Source: Synanceia verrucosa (taxonomy: Eukaryota; Chordata; Actinopteri; Perciformes; Synanceiidae). Taken from it: DNA of 64,000 nucleotides. Positions within the stretch are counted from its first letter, which is position 1; each line of letters opens with the position of its first letter. Position numbers and translations under genes: made by a program. The notes beneath the pieces were generated by a model, which saw nothing but the letters and a program-made list of their open reading frames with translations, had not been told where the DNA came from and made no database searches. The stretch covers positions 10,618,007 through 10,682,006 of the forward strand of contig CM056567.1 in NCBI GenBank assembly GCA_029721515.1, read 5' to 3'. Positions 13,476 through 26,206 of this stretch are shown here, piece after piece.

Positions 13476-13654
13476 CCTCCCTCTAGCCCCTCCTTCTATC
13501 CCCTTACCATGTCCTTATTTCCTAACCTTAACGCCCATTTGTGGCAGTGAAAAAGAAGGGAACGTTCCAGTCCACGAAAACGGGAACCCCCCACCAGCAC
13601 GAGAACACCCATTTGTGGCTGCAGTTGGATGATATTGAGAAGAGCTGGTTTGGA

Positions 13655-14050
13655 GGGAGCCTACCCACCAATGTCGCTGACTGCTACTTCTGCTCTATCG
13701 ATGTGACTGGGATCAACAGAAAAACCAGAGCAGCCTCAAATATCCTAATCTTCAATCAACATCACATCCTGTAGCTCGTTGTGATGAGATTGAAATGGAT
13801 TGAATGAAAACTTGCCACTAATATGCTGACTGCTTTCAGAAACCTCGGATGCAACATAAGCATCAGATTGCATTACTTATTCTTCCATATGGATCGTTTT
13901 CCTGAGAATCTGGGATCAGTGATCGATGATCAGGGGCAGAGAATCCATCAGGACATGAGATGGAGACCGGGTACCAGGTCATGATGGCTGACTACTGTTG
14001 GACTCTGAGGAGAGACGTCCCTGTCGCTGAGCTTAAAACTATTTTAACAA
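13655..14050 (+). pseudogene. decayed transposon-associated ORF (DCYFC / DEHGERFHQDI-type family)
   Basis: Successive plus frames show ADCYFCSIDVTGINRKTR, then HMDRFPENLGSVIDDQGQRI with HQDM, then MMADYCWTLRRDVP. These match, in order, landmarks I recall from uncharacterised repeated proteins of fish and insects (DCYFC..VTGINRKNR, FPENLG.VSDEHGERFHQDI, MLADYCWTL.RD). Stops and frame changes separate them. The function of the family is not known to me. Confidence 0.55.
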
Positions 14051-14613
14051 AAATCAACCCATAATGTCAGAAAAATGCAGAAGATCGGATATTTTATAAA
14101 TCAATTTAGCACAAAAGCTGACCTGACAGAGAGAAACAGGTGTTATTTTCGGGTTCAGTGGTGCAAAATTGTCCAAAATCAGTTGAAAAAACATGGACAA
14201 AAATGTTTTGTAGCCCAGTGTTGTCATTCATAAAGCATTTAGTGAGTACCAGGCTGTAGTGAGGATCAGGACTTTACGTCTTCCACCATTTATATGCAGT
14301 GGACTGTTGTTTCACAATCAGGGGACCTCATCCCTGAATGTAACAGAAGCAGCTGTTAAACCCAGCACCAGCCACAGGGCTCACAGAACACCTCCCATCA
14401 AACGAAGCCATTTCACCCTCCGGACGGTGGCTCTGCAGGCCAGTTCAGCTCTTCATCCATTCTCTTTGTTCATTATAAATCCCCTGCTGATGCTCAAGGG
14501 GGGAAAAAAACAGGCAAATTTGCTGTGTGTTTTTTTCGTGTACAGGTGCCAGGGGTGAACTGATCAGCTCAGATTAGCCTAGTCCAGTCAGGTATATCAT
14601 ATAAGAGAATTTG

Positions 14614-14616
<3 letters not shown>

Positions 14617-14647
<31 letters not shown>
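14617..14647. repeat. GT microsatellite
   Basis: Uninterrupted GT run of about 15 units. Confidence 0.97.
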
Positions 14648-14650
<3 letters not shown>

Positions 14651-14834
14651 GAGGGAGAACAGAGTGTTTTCTTCTTAGTTTGTGTTGCTCCAGCATGTCC
14701 GACAAACTTTACTTTCCTCTATCCGTTCCGGAGAAGCACACTTTGTCCTTTCCCATTACGTCTCCATCCTCGTCCATGTACAGCTGCTGTAACCCCGGCA
14801 TGCCGATTCCAGGGGAACAGCCGGCCGGGGCAGG

Positions 14835-14905
14835 CCGAGGTTTTGAACCAGCAACCTTGCAGCCGCTGGGAGGGAGCATTACCCTCAGTGGCATGCAGGT
14901 CCAGA
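14835..14905 (-). repeat. possible tRNA-derived fragment
   Basis: On the minus strand a perfect B-box match GGTTCAAAACC (14839-14849) follows an A-box-like TGCCACTGAGGG (14882-14893) by about 33 nt. There is no full tRNA cloverleaf, so a SINE head is likelier than a tRNA gene. Confidence 0.3.
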
Positions 14906-15474
14906 CCTTTTGGCAGAGCGTTCTGACGGAGAGCAAACATATGTAACCAGTGGGAGTCGGCCCATCTGTCTCTGTCTCCGGCTAGTGGGGCACACACATA
15001 TATCCTCAGGAAAGTGAGACATGAGTCTGTGTTGGCAGTGACAAACGAAGTGCACGGTGAGGAAAAACTAGTTAGAAGATGAAGTGACCAATAGATCAGA
15101 CAGCTGAGACTATCTCTTTCTCTCTCTCTTTTGTACTGCTTTCTCTCACCCTAACATGAACTAGGAAAAAAACTTTTAAAGAGGCAGTTAATGCAGTACA
15201 ACTCACTTACTAAACACGGTAACAGTACCGTTAGCATAGCAACCAGTATGTTATCAGCTAATTAATAATGCTAATTCTGGCTCATAACAGTAAACGGTGC
15301 CAGTGACTCATCAGATGAAGGAAATTCAGCTCAGATACGTCAGCGCTGCTCCTCTTCAGGCTTTGATTGATAGCAGAGACCTGTCAATCATACGGTAGCC
15401 ACGCCCCAAAGCTCCTCCTGCTTTATGTGTTTTTCTCACCATATATTTGACCATAATTCATTAAATGGACATCC

Positions 15475-16085
15475 TGACCTTAGAGCTGTGTGATATTACG
15501 ATATATAGCGTAATGCGGTATAAAAATATCTACCGTACAATATAAGCCTCTGTTGTTTATAATTTTAACATGTAGCTACTTAGTTAGCTCTGTTGCTACA
15601 CTAACTTTAACATTACTGCGGTTGTGGTTTAGATACGGCGTGTAAAGTACAATTCAACGTCGGAATGACCACTGGATAATCCAAATGTATCATGCGAGTT
15701 CAAAATGTGTATTGTATGAAGCATAGACATAATAGTGTGACGGCTACTGTAACCACAGCAACGCTACTGCTTTGTGATAGCATGTTCACGTCACCTGTAA
15801 GGACTGTTTGCAGCAGTTGTAGCTCGAGTAAACAGAGGGAGTAAATTCAGACCATAAAATCATATTTATGGTGTTTACTGAGGTAAAACACCAGGAGAGA
15901 AAAGCGTCATTTTCCTATAGACTTCCACACAAACGGCCTTCTTTTTGGCACCACCAGTATCGCCCCCTGTTGGCTGTTGGAGAGAATGAAGTTTAAGTTA
16001 CTTCCTATGGCCTTCACTGTCATTGTTCACAAACCAATGGGTGATGTCACGATAGCTCCGTCCATTATTTATATATAGCCTGCGA
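15475..16085. repeat. two repeat fragments in tandem
   Basis: GAGCTGTGTGATATTACGAT onward and, from about 15890, CATTTTCCTATAGACTTCCA with CGCCCCCTGTTGGCTGTTGG, AGAGAATG and CCAATGGGTGATGTCACGAT. The second motif set recurs at 32.5-33.14 kb (CGCCCCCACTGGCTATTAGA). Confidence 0.4.
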
Positions 16086-16089
16086 GTCG

Positions 16090-19000
16090 TCGAAAAAACA
16101 CATGATGTATAAATACATATATGTCAATATGTCATTGTCACTCAGGAAGCTAAGCATGATATTTAACTTTAGTCTTTGTTGTTAGCAAATAAAACATTTA
16201 AAAATATTTGAACTGCTGAACATGCTGATATGTTCTTCCTTGGTGATGAGGGAAAGACTGATGAGAGACAAAAAGAGGGGTTGGATTTCACATGAAGCGG
16301 CTTCATTACTGTGCATCTGTCAGAGAGCAGTAGGTCTTATTGCCAATGGCGATGTGGAAGGGAGTTAAAGAGCATCAGCATCTTTTCCCCTCTCTCTCTC
16401 TCTCTCTCTCTCAGCAGTTAAACACATCAGCACGTCTGTCGTCGCTCTGTCCTCTCTGCCTGCAGACGTCAACACAGTGCAGACAAGAAAAGTCCATTAT
16501 CACTTCCCTCCCTGTGACTATTTATCTCTCTCACCATCTCACCCCGTCACTTGCTAACCCCCCAACCCCCCACCCACCCATGACCACACACACACACACA
16601 CCAGTCAGCTCAGACTGTGACAGGCAAACGTTGCATCACTTGTCTTTCTGTTGCTCATTGAGAGATGCTGACAGAGTGTAAACATACTGTGTGTGTGTGT
16701 GTGTGTGCGCGCACAGGACATTTATCCCTGTGTTCATTGCACAGGACATTTAAGCCCAAACTACCCCTGTGGGGATGTTCAGAGATCAGCAGCTGAATGA
16801 TGCTGGAAAAGAGCTCAGTTCAATTTCCCTGGACAAAAACAAAAATGTATGAACATATAGAGAAAATGGACTTAAAACTATATTTAGTGTAACGGTAACG
16901 TCTTAGAATTTGGTACAGATATACAACTTGATGTTGACTGTGCGTCTTCAGTTTCTGAGATAAAGCCGAGTTCTAATCCTACTGGTATTTGTGTAACAAA
17001 GAGTGTCGTGTGTCCAAATACTAGATGTAATATGATCTGGTTTGACAGAAAATTTTGAAAATCTCATCCCTTCTTGTGCTTAGGTATGCCCAGAGAGCAC
17101 TTCTGCCACAGGGAATAAAACATTTGTGCTTATTTTTATGTACATGTTAAGCACATAATTAATTTGACAGCTTCAGAGGTGCTGCTAGTTGTACTTTTCT
17201 CATGAAAAAATAATGCAAATGAGCGAATGTTGAAGTGTTTTCTTCATGAAAGACTCAATGGAGTCAGTCGCTTCTTCATTTCTCCCTGGTTGCTTGCATG
17301 CAGATGTCGATCTTCCACCCTGCAGACCTTGAAACAAAATCCACAGCTTTGTACCTTCAGTAGTCAAAACTTTTTCCCTGGACAGTTTGGACCATCAAAA
17401 TGCATTGGAGCAAAGCACTCGCCTGCTGCGGCCCTCATTTTAACTACAAAAACCCTCTTTATCGGCAAAGCCAGTCCTATTTTAGCTGCTGTCATCTCTT
17501 CAAACAACCCCCTGCCGCCTCTCTCTGAGCACTTTATAGTGTTGGGATGGGAGCGCCTCGTGTCTAAGTGGAACGGTTGACTGGTCGGGCAGGACGAGGT
17601 GTCGGGGAAAAGGCCCATCCTATCAGGTAGAGCCTTCATCGGGGCTGCAGGGACCTCTCCCTCGCTACTTTCAAGCCTCCAGCTCACTGACAGAGCGCTT
17701 TAAGGAGCTCTTTGAAAGCGCAGGCTATCTTCTGAAGCTGAGATGGAGAGAGACTTGCACACAAGCACAGTCTGTCACAAGTCCAAATGCACAGCGATGT
17801 ACTGAAGTGAGGCTGATGTAGTCGTGCTGGTGTAGGAGTGAGGTGGAGAGAGGTGAGATTGGAAGTCCTGCTGCAAGCAAGTGAAACAAATAACAAGAGA
17901 GATATTTCTGTGAATCATTCCGCAATAAATCAACAGGAAGAGAGACAGAGCTGAGGTACACCATGTGTTCATCACACTGCTAGCATTCACACTGAGAGAA
18001 TGATGTGCTGAATAAAGTAACCAAGCCAATCTGAAGCACATGCATACACAGAGTTGACATCAGGTTGGAAAAAAATGCAGACATGGCCTTGTGAGATGAT
18101 GAAGAGTCAGTCTCTTTCCGGGGGACCTTCCTGTTTGGCTTCATGTCTATAATAAGCGCACACTCTTCTCCGGTGAATGTTTGTGCTGAAATACACCCTG
18201 AAGGAAATGCCGCTGTGTTGTCAGACGGCGCGCCCCGTGTTGTGTTCCTCAACCAACATTTACTCCCAGATTTATCTACCTCGCCCAGACCCAGCTGCAG
18301 ACCGCTGATTGGTTTTGCTTGAGTAATGAGCACAATCGACAGAAAGTACAATTTAATTAGGAGCCGCGAACGGCAACACTGAGATGGAAGATACTGGAAC
18401 GGGATGATGGCGATTAATGGAACAACGCCTTCCCCGTGTTCCATCATTGCAATCTGATTTATTAATTACCCTTGGCGGTGGGTTTTTATCTCGCTCGTCA
18501 TGGAAATTCACTCACAGTCGCTGTGCTCACTCACAAAGGAAGGCAGCATTTGATATCATGGGGAGGCTTGGCTTCCCTCTGTGTGATGTCGAGCTGTGTG
18601 ACTTGCGGCAGGTTTTTTGAATGAGCACTTGAAAGGAGGAGTGATTGACAGTTTGGTACAGTTAGACTCCACCAAACATGGCTGACCTAAAATACAGCCA
18701 TGATTGGATTTTTCTTTAGGTGGAAAGGTCACGGTTGAGTGATTAAATGCTGCCGTTATGGCAGGTGTAGTGGCATCACAGCCACGAGACAGTTGGAGGG
18801 AAATAAAAACTGAAATCCCACTTTAATATCCAGCTGCTGCTTGCCTCTGGCAAGGATTAGGACCAGATTACTGTACGCTTGAGTGCTCTGTGCGTCCTCT
18901 GTGGCGTATTGTACATCCACAAACACAGACAGACGCTAACAGGAAGTACAAAATGGCATGCAGAACATTCAGGTTCACTTTTTTGTTGCCTTCTGTTTTT

Positions 19001-19599
19001 GTGCTAAAAAGCTGTGTCATGATAAAGAGAGGCTGAGAAGCTTTATATAGATTGAAACCTGTACTTTGGCTTGTAGACAAGCATTCATTGTATGCTTCTA
19101 CACTGTAGCTCCCAAATCTTCTTTAAACCACCTGGGTTTTCCCTGAAATCTTTTCCTAATACTGTCAACCGGTTGGAAGGATTTTTGGATATTTTGTTTT
19201 AATTACAAAGAAATGACTCCTTAAAGAGCATGCTCAAAGCTTACAAATATTTGCTGATTTTAGCAGGAGCCAGAGGAGGAGCACATAAAAGGAATAAATC
19301 ACCACTGATGCTTGTGGGTGGCAAAATGTTCAGACCGCATTGTTTGAAATTTCAAAAGGTAAGCACAGAGCATGCATGCATTCTGTTCAGCTGCATTAAA
19401 TCACTGGGGATGAGTGAGCTGCCACCTGCTCATGCTAACAGCTAGTGTCGTAAACCAGACTGTACTACTACACTACTTTGTGTGTAAGGAAAGGAAATTC
19501 ATGCATCTACTTGGTTTACTTTATTTATATGTGACAACCCGTAGAAACACAATTATTAAAAACCAGTGAAAATAAAGGGAATACATTTGATAAATAATG
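16090..19599. other. no gene seen; candidate conserved non-coding block at 18290-18560
   Basis: The 18.3-18.56 kb block contains CAATTTAATTAGGAG and TTTATTAATTACCC homeodomain-type cores in otherwise balanced sequence. The frames here lack splice-site or protein support. Confidence 0.45.
16389..16412. repeat. CT microsatellite
   Basis: CT run of about 12 units. A shorter TG run follows at 16689-16707. Confidence 0.95.
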
Positions 19600-19736
19600 G
19601 TAAATGGACTTTATGGAATAAATCACATTTCTAAATGATCATTTAAAGTTCTTTACACTACATGTCAGCCGTCACCTATTCGCTCACACTGATGCAACTA
19701 ATGGTGCCAACCTACCCCTCATCTAATCTAAATATT

Positions 19737-19772
19737 CACCTATGCACACTGATCCATCAGTGTGCATAGGTG
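19737..19772. repeat. perfect inverted repeat, 17-bp arms, 2-nt loop
   Basis: CACCTATGCACACTGAT, CC, then the exact reverse complement of the arm. Confidence 0.97.
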
Positions 19773-19785
19773 TGCGTATGGATCA

Positions 19786-19825
19786 GGTACCCGGCTCTTC
19801 CAGTAGACTGGAAGAGCCGGGTACC
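19786..19825. repeat. perfect inverted repeat, 19-bp arms, 2-nt loop
   Basis: GGTACCCGGCTCTTCCAGT, AG, then the exact reverse complement of the arm. It begins 13 nt after the previous hairpin. Confidence 0.97.
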
Positions 19826-20161
19826 AAAACACCGACCTTCCGACTGACGGCCGTCGCGCTCTACCTCTTTCCTCTAACGATCAGGTTAGTGTGATTCTAA
19901 ATGACTATGCAAGAAGGCTGCCATCCTTTAAAAGTTGAAATCATTAACCTGAGCGACCTTCCAAAAATTCTGAAAGAAGGAGTACTAGCCATCAGAGGCA
20001 GAGGAGGGCAGGCCTGCAAGAGTGGGAACAAAAACTGCTGCAAATAGCAAGCCAGCTGTGCTGCACCCTTTGAGCTGTTTGAGCTCCCTTTGGAGTGGTC
20101 TTCAAGCCTTGTAACTCTGCAGACCTCTAGACTATACAACATACTAATAAGTCCTCTTTAA

Positions 20162-20591
20162 CTGTTTGAGTGCCACTGACGTAATACGACATCATTCAAA
20201 ATACAACACTTTATATGACGTAATATGACATGTAAGTGTTTTTTCTGATTGTGGTGTCCCGCAGCCTGTGAGTAATTTTGGGGCTTCTGGGAGATGTAGT
20301 CAGGACGTAAAGAGATGGTCTACGCCAGGACAATCGCGATTAGAGAGCAAAACTGATGGATTCTGGACAAAAAGTAGTGATTCTGGTGAAAGTAATCTCT
20401 ACTCTCCTCCAGATAAAACAAGACTGGAACAAACTTTTTTCATAATGAAATAGAGAGTCTCTGCTTTCATTTGAGCTATTCAGTGTTTTCAGAGACATGG
20501 TACAAAATATTCTGTGGGTCTTGACTCAAAATGGGCAAAAATGCTGGCACCAGGCACTACCCATTTTATAAAACAACTGGCACTCAAAGAG
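20162..20591. mobile_element. piggyBac-like MITE
   Basis: Ends CTGTTTGAGTGCCA (left) and CTCTTTGAGTGCCA (right, complement) are near-identical. TTAA flanks both sides (20158-20161, 20592-20595). TTAAC..TTTGAGTGCCA is the classic start of piggyBac/Looper-type elements. No transposase frame is present. Confidence 0.78.
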
Positions 20592-20595
20592 TTAA

Positions 20596-22909
20596 AACAA
20601 AACATGACTGATGTGTTAAATGTTCTCTTCTGAATAAATGAATCTGTCCGGACCGACAGCTCTGTTCACACTCTTCTGTGCCTCTTCAGGTTTACACTGA
20701 AGGGAAACGTTAGCTCTGTCAGCACTGTTGCTATTTACACCATTAGCCGCTGGCTCAACCGCTCCCCTGTTGAGAGCGTTGCACAATAGAAATGTGGCTA
20801 CATCATATTACCTCCAGCAAAATTTCATGAAGAACAGAGAAGGCAAAAGACAAATAGCTTTGCTAAAAACACCAAATCCATCAGGCCTGTTAGCATCGCA
20901 CCTGATGAAATACAACACCAGAGAACATAAATGATCGTGTGAAATTTATGCAACAAAATTTGTTTCGTTTGAACACAAAGTCAAAAAAAAACATGCATTT
21001 CAACAGGGAGCAACACGTCTTTTGCTCTAAACATTCCCCCCTTTCCCAAATCCACCCTCACTACTTCTCTCTCTGTCTTTCCCTCTGCCTCCCCTACAAT
21101 GCAAAAGACCTTGATGTCTCTTTGAGGGTTTGCCACGGCACATTTCCACGGCAAATCTAGCGTGTCATGCCTGTTGCCAAGTCCTCATCATTCATCGAGA
21201 TGACTCACAAAGCAAAGCCGAAACACAAATGTCTCCGCCACCGAACCCCCCTGCAGAGAAAACATGTCTTCATATTAGAAGAAGAAAAGGAACGGATTCA
21301 CACTGATTGGCCTCTGCTGCCTCCCGGCTGAGTCCATTTTGATGATCAAGCCTTGAACAGGTGTATCACAGAGTGGCCTTGTGGCTTGAATGTGAGGCAA
21401 AATTGTTTCACAGATTGTGGGAAATTTATTGTTGTTCTTAATTACTCCCTTTGTGTCCACCTGAATATGCAACATGCTCATTCAATACTCCCTCGTCCAA
21501 GTCACATCTAGCTACGATCAAAAAGAGGAGGAACTCATGTTTACAGCGATCAAACAGGGTGGCAAACCAGTCCACGAGGCATGGCGTCTTCCACCCACTG
21601 CTTAAAAAAAATGCACCTGGCACGTTCACACATACAAACTAACACACACTCTGAACCTCTGTAAGCTGGCTGAAGCAACATTTGATTTGAAGTGATGGAA
21701 ATGCTTGAACGCAGGCTTGTAATCCTGTAAGGGTGCGTTTGAAATGGGTCCCAGTGGCGGTGTGGCACTGGCTCAGGGGCATTGGTAAATGAATCTGTCT
21801 GCAGTCACACAGCCAAATGAACACGGTGAGCTAAGTAAGAGAGCGGCGGGTGCGGCAGTTCATTTATGAAATGTATTAGGATTTATGAGGCAATGAAGTG
21901 TAAAGGTGCTTTATTACGCTCCCACCGCCGTCAGTCCACCAAGATGGAAAGCAGAAATGACACTCTAAACGTTTCAACTCCTGTTTTCTTTCCTCCTCTC
22001 TAATGACAGGAAACTGACGTAATGAATAATATTCTGGAGTAAATTTTGTAAACTTCTCATATTTTTTATTTATTTTCTTTCTCTTTCTCCATGTTGCTAT
22101 TCAGGGAAGATCCAATATCTGTGGTGTACTGTTCATGGAAAAAACGAGCCACTTCTTTGGGTCTTGGGGTCATGTGATCACTACTGGACGGCTACAAGCC
22201 ACCATTAACATGCTACACTGGGACTCCTGGTTGAAACAATCCTGGGAGCAGACCAAGTGTGGAAGGAGAGAAAATGGTGCTGATCTCCAGAAGCTATGTC
22301 AAGCAGAAAGAATAAGACGATGTTGTGATCTTGTGCATGGGGGGTGGGCCACAATGTGAAGAGTGGTTTTGCTGGTTCAGTGCATCCTGGTGGAGATCAA
22401 AACCATCTCAAACTCTTGTGAATAAGGTCTCCAAAGAGGGTAATGGAGAAAATAGCCAGCTTGGTGGTTTGTGGTAGACTGTGTGTGTCTGTGTGCGTAC
22501 ATATACAACACACATCCGAACAGGGTCTCATCTCTCTCAACGATATTAACGTCATCAATCTTTTCTGTGATTGTTTATATTCACTAATGGCCGACTTTGC
22601 ACCACAATGTGTGTCACATTTCATCGTTTTGTAATAAATTGGGGTAATATTTTGGACTTTCCTAGGAGGAAATATCTTGAAGTAAGTTTTGCCTAAGAAG
22701 ACAAAAACCCACGAAAAACCCTGAAAGAAATAATCTGCAAAAAAAGATAGATGAATTTATTTGACCCTGAGCTGCATTTAGCAAATTGCTAAAAAATTCT
22801 GACTTGAGTTATAATTGAGATATTTATCCATAGTCTGCATATTACCAACAGTAGACAGTGGTCTACTACTACCTCTATGGATGAGGCTGGCAGCAAAACA
22901 TATTTTAGC

Positions 22910-22963
<54 letters not shown>

Positions 22964-25320
22964 GTATATACGTGTATATATATATATACACACAAAACGT
23001 TATATTATTTAATATTTTATATAAATACCTTTCTCTTTCTGGAAAATATTCAAAATATAGCATACACTTAAACTGATATTGATTTCTTTTAGCTGCCGGA
23101 CCGTCACTAGCAGCGTATTGCTTTGCTCCCGTGTGATAACTGCTGTCTGTTTGCCCATAGTGGGTGCATGCTGACCATATATATTCATACAACCCCACTT
23201 CAAAACACCTAAACAGTCGCTGTAAATGGAATAATCTGCATGTATATTACTGCATGTTCATGTCAGTATGAAGGCCCTGATGAGGAGGTATTTGTTGCCT
23301 TCCATGCTGTCTGGCCTCCTGACTTTCCACGCAGCAGGGAGTATTTCATTAGCACCCAGTGAGAGCAGCAAAGAGACAGAAACAGCACCTGACCCACTCA
23401 CAACACTCACACCATGAAGATGCTTGTCAGAAAAAAAAAAAAACTGCACACTGGCAGCTGTATAACGGACAGTGCCGGCTGCATACTGGTGTTATTAAGT
23501 AACAGCTTACACCCATCCTGACACATTTGATCATCTAATGACACATAATTACATAACTGCCTAATGTTGGGTTTCTCTGAGGTCAGGTTGCCGCTGTTTG
23601 CCGTGTTGAGAATACTTTTTAGAAATACAGCGTAATTATTGCGATAGCCACTCTCTCATTAGAGCCGCTGTGTATCTGAGCAGTGCAGAGAGAGTGAGAA
23701 CAAAATCTAATTATCGGCCTCTTCTCACCCGCCCCTCTGAGACATCAATACTTCATTATAGCACCTTGTCTCCAGGGTGCAGACAAACTCTGGCTTGCAC
23801 ATGTGTGCAGTGCGCATGTACATGACTTCGATGCACACGAGACATTAAAAAATGTGTTTTATTACATTTACTTCAACACAATATGGTGTAATGATTCTAA
23901 ATAGCAGAGTTGGATGTAGTATTTGTTAGTTTAGTAAACTGACGTGGTTTTACTCACTCGGTTGGTCTCTGAACTTAATGATTACCCCCAAAGCGTTACA
24001 CACTGTTTGTCATTCAGGGATTATAAAATAAATGCGAGAGGTCACCGTTTCATGCAGGGTTTGAATTATAATCTGAGCATTTAAATGATATTTTTGACTA
24101 TCATTCCCATATTTGTGAAAAGAAAAACATGACAGTTACTCTATATGAGCTAATATGGACAGCAAAGTGAGCTAGCTTATAAACTATGGACAAAGTTAGG
24201 AATAGCCAACAGGCTAATGTTCCAGAACTTTCCATGACATGAACCACTAACAGACCCACCTTGTTTATGAAAGAACTGGGTGACAAACTGTTGACCCTTC
24301 ACTTCTTTCTCCTGTCTGAGCTTTTTTTCTTTTCCTTTTTCCTCCCTGACTTTCGAGGTATCCTGCCGTCTCCTCCTCCACTAGCTAAGTAGCGCTGACT
24401 GTTAGCGCTCTGCAGGCTGTCTGACTGAACAGGTGGACTGAACCATTTTACATAAATGGAAAGGGGGGAAGTTGAGAAATATTTCCACAACAAATAAACA
24501 TAGTGTTACTCGTTCTTTTGGAAACCTGTTTGTTTTAGTCGTAAAAATGTACTTGTAATTAAAATAATGAATGTTGGTCCAGAGACCCCCACAGATGTAA
24601 GATTTTACCAGCTTCATGGGAGCTCATACCCCTCGTTGTGGGAGGTCAGCTCTCACATAATTCGAACAGTGCTTTCATGTGACTTCACTGGACCAGATGG
24701 AGGTTGACCAGGAACAGCAGTTTGCAGAAAATGTTGCCTTAACACAATTTCTTTACAGAGATAATGAAAAAAAACAGCTGGACTGAATTTTGTGGAGGGA
24801 AACACAGTTGGACAGTGGAGATGCAATAATGCTGCCAGCTCTTCCTGGTGTCTCCTGGAGCGCTCACTGACTACAGCTCATCACAATAACCAAAACTTGT
24901 CATCATCAATCTCTCTCTACGTGACAGCTGCAGATTGAAATCTACTTGATGGAACATCTCCGATGGGTGCAGATTGTGTTGGCTTGTGTGCAGTTAACCC
25001 GCTGACACATGGCAGGCAGCAGAAATAAAGCAGCACCACGTCGGCTTTCGGGTGATTATCTTTGATCTCACACAGTCGTCTAAATCCAGGCTCTGCTCTT
25101 CTACAGGTAGCTGCTTCTGGCCTTACGGCTCAAACTGCTCACGAAGCACAATTTCTGTTCGACACCAGTCTCAAGTGTGGGATTAGTGCCTGGTAACATG
25201 CATTGTTTTGAACTGGTGCTGCTTCTGTGGTCAGTAGTGAAGCACAGGTCCAGTCAAGAGTTAAGGCACAAAATTCATTCTTGACCCTGGAAATACATCT
25301 GAACTCAGAGTGAGGAAGAG
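20596..25320. other. no gene seen
   Basis: Contains the TA microsatellite at 22.9 kb. A block at 23560-23760 has balanced composition and TAAT cores, but nothing is coding. Confidence 0.55.
22914..22989. repeat. TA microsatellite
   Basis: Long TA run, broken by two ACG(T)T interruptions near 22963-22974. Confidence 0.97.
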
Positions 25321-26206
25321 GATAGATGTAGTAGATGGAGGAATAGCTGGAGGAGTATATGTATGGAGTAGTAGAGGGTTGATTAGATGCAGTAGATGGA
25401 GGAATAAATGGAGAAGTAGATGTAGTAGATGGAGGAGGAGTAGATGGAGAAGGAGTAGAGGGTTGATTAGATGTATTAGATAGAGGAATAGATGGAGGAG
25501 TAGATGTAGTAGATGGAGGAGTAGATGCAGTAGATGGAGGAGTAGATGCAGTAGATGAGGAGGAGTAGACAGGAGTATATGCAGTAGATAAAGGAGTAGA
25601 TGCAGTAGATGGAGGAGTAGATGTAGTAGATGGAGGAGTAGATGCAGTAGATGGAGGAGTAGATGTAATAGATGGAGGAGTAGATGCAGTAGATGGAGGA
25701 GAAGATGTAGTTGTAGGTGGAGGAGGAGATGCAGTAGATGATGAGGAGTAGATAGAGGAGTAGATGCAGTAGATAGAGGAGTAGATGTAGTTGTAGATGG
25801 AGGAGTAGATGCAGTAGATGAGGAGGAGTAGACAGAGGCGTAGATGCAGTTGTAGATGGAGGAGTAGATGCAGTAGATGAGGAGGAGTAGACAGAGGAGT
25901 AGATGCAGTAGATAGAGGAGTAGATGTAGTTGTAGATGGAGGTGTAGATGCAGTAGATGAGGAGGAGTAGACAGAGGAGTAGATGCAGTAGATAGAGGAG
26001 TAGATGCAGTAGATAGAGGAGTAGATGTAGTTGTAGATGGAGGAGTAGATGCAGTAGATGAGGAGGAGTAGACAGAGGAGTAGATGCAGTAGATAGAGGA
26101 GTAGATGTAGTTGTAGATGGAGGTGTAGATGCAGTAGATGAGGAGGAGTAGACAGAGGAGTAGATGCAGTAGATAGAGGAGTAGATGTAGTTGTAGATGG
26201 AGGAGT
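25321..26206. repeat. minisatellite, 21-bp units in 80-bp higher-order repeats
   Basis: Units like GTAGATAGAGGAGTAGATGCA (21 bp) repeat throughout. The marker TTGTAGNTGG recurs at 25711, 25791, 25850, 25930, 26031, 26111 and 26191. The spacings are 80, 59, 80, 101, 80 and 80, that is 80 bp plus or minus one 21-bp unit. The plus strand is almost free of C. The long minus-strand frame across it is a by-product of the repeat. Confidence 0.95.

Larger units (their letters stand above)
14060..15470. other. no gene seen
   Basis: Holds the GT microsatellite, the tRNA-like fragment and short unsupported frames. Confidence 0.55.
19600..19875 (-). mobile_element. decayed SINE-like repeat rearranged into two hairpins
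   Basis: The left part (CTTTACACTACATGTCAGCC, ACACTGATGCAACTAATGGT) and the right end (CCGACCTTCCGACTGACGGC, CTCTACC) match the plan of a common fish repeat. The part that normally joins them is replaced by two perfect inverted repeats. Confidence 0.5.

Noticed and set aside
17364..17687. 107-codon minus frame
   Set aside because: No homology recognised; overlapping frames on the other strand are equally open.
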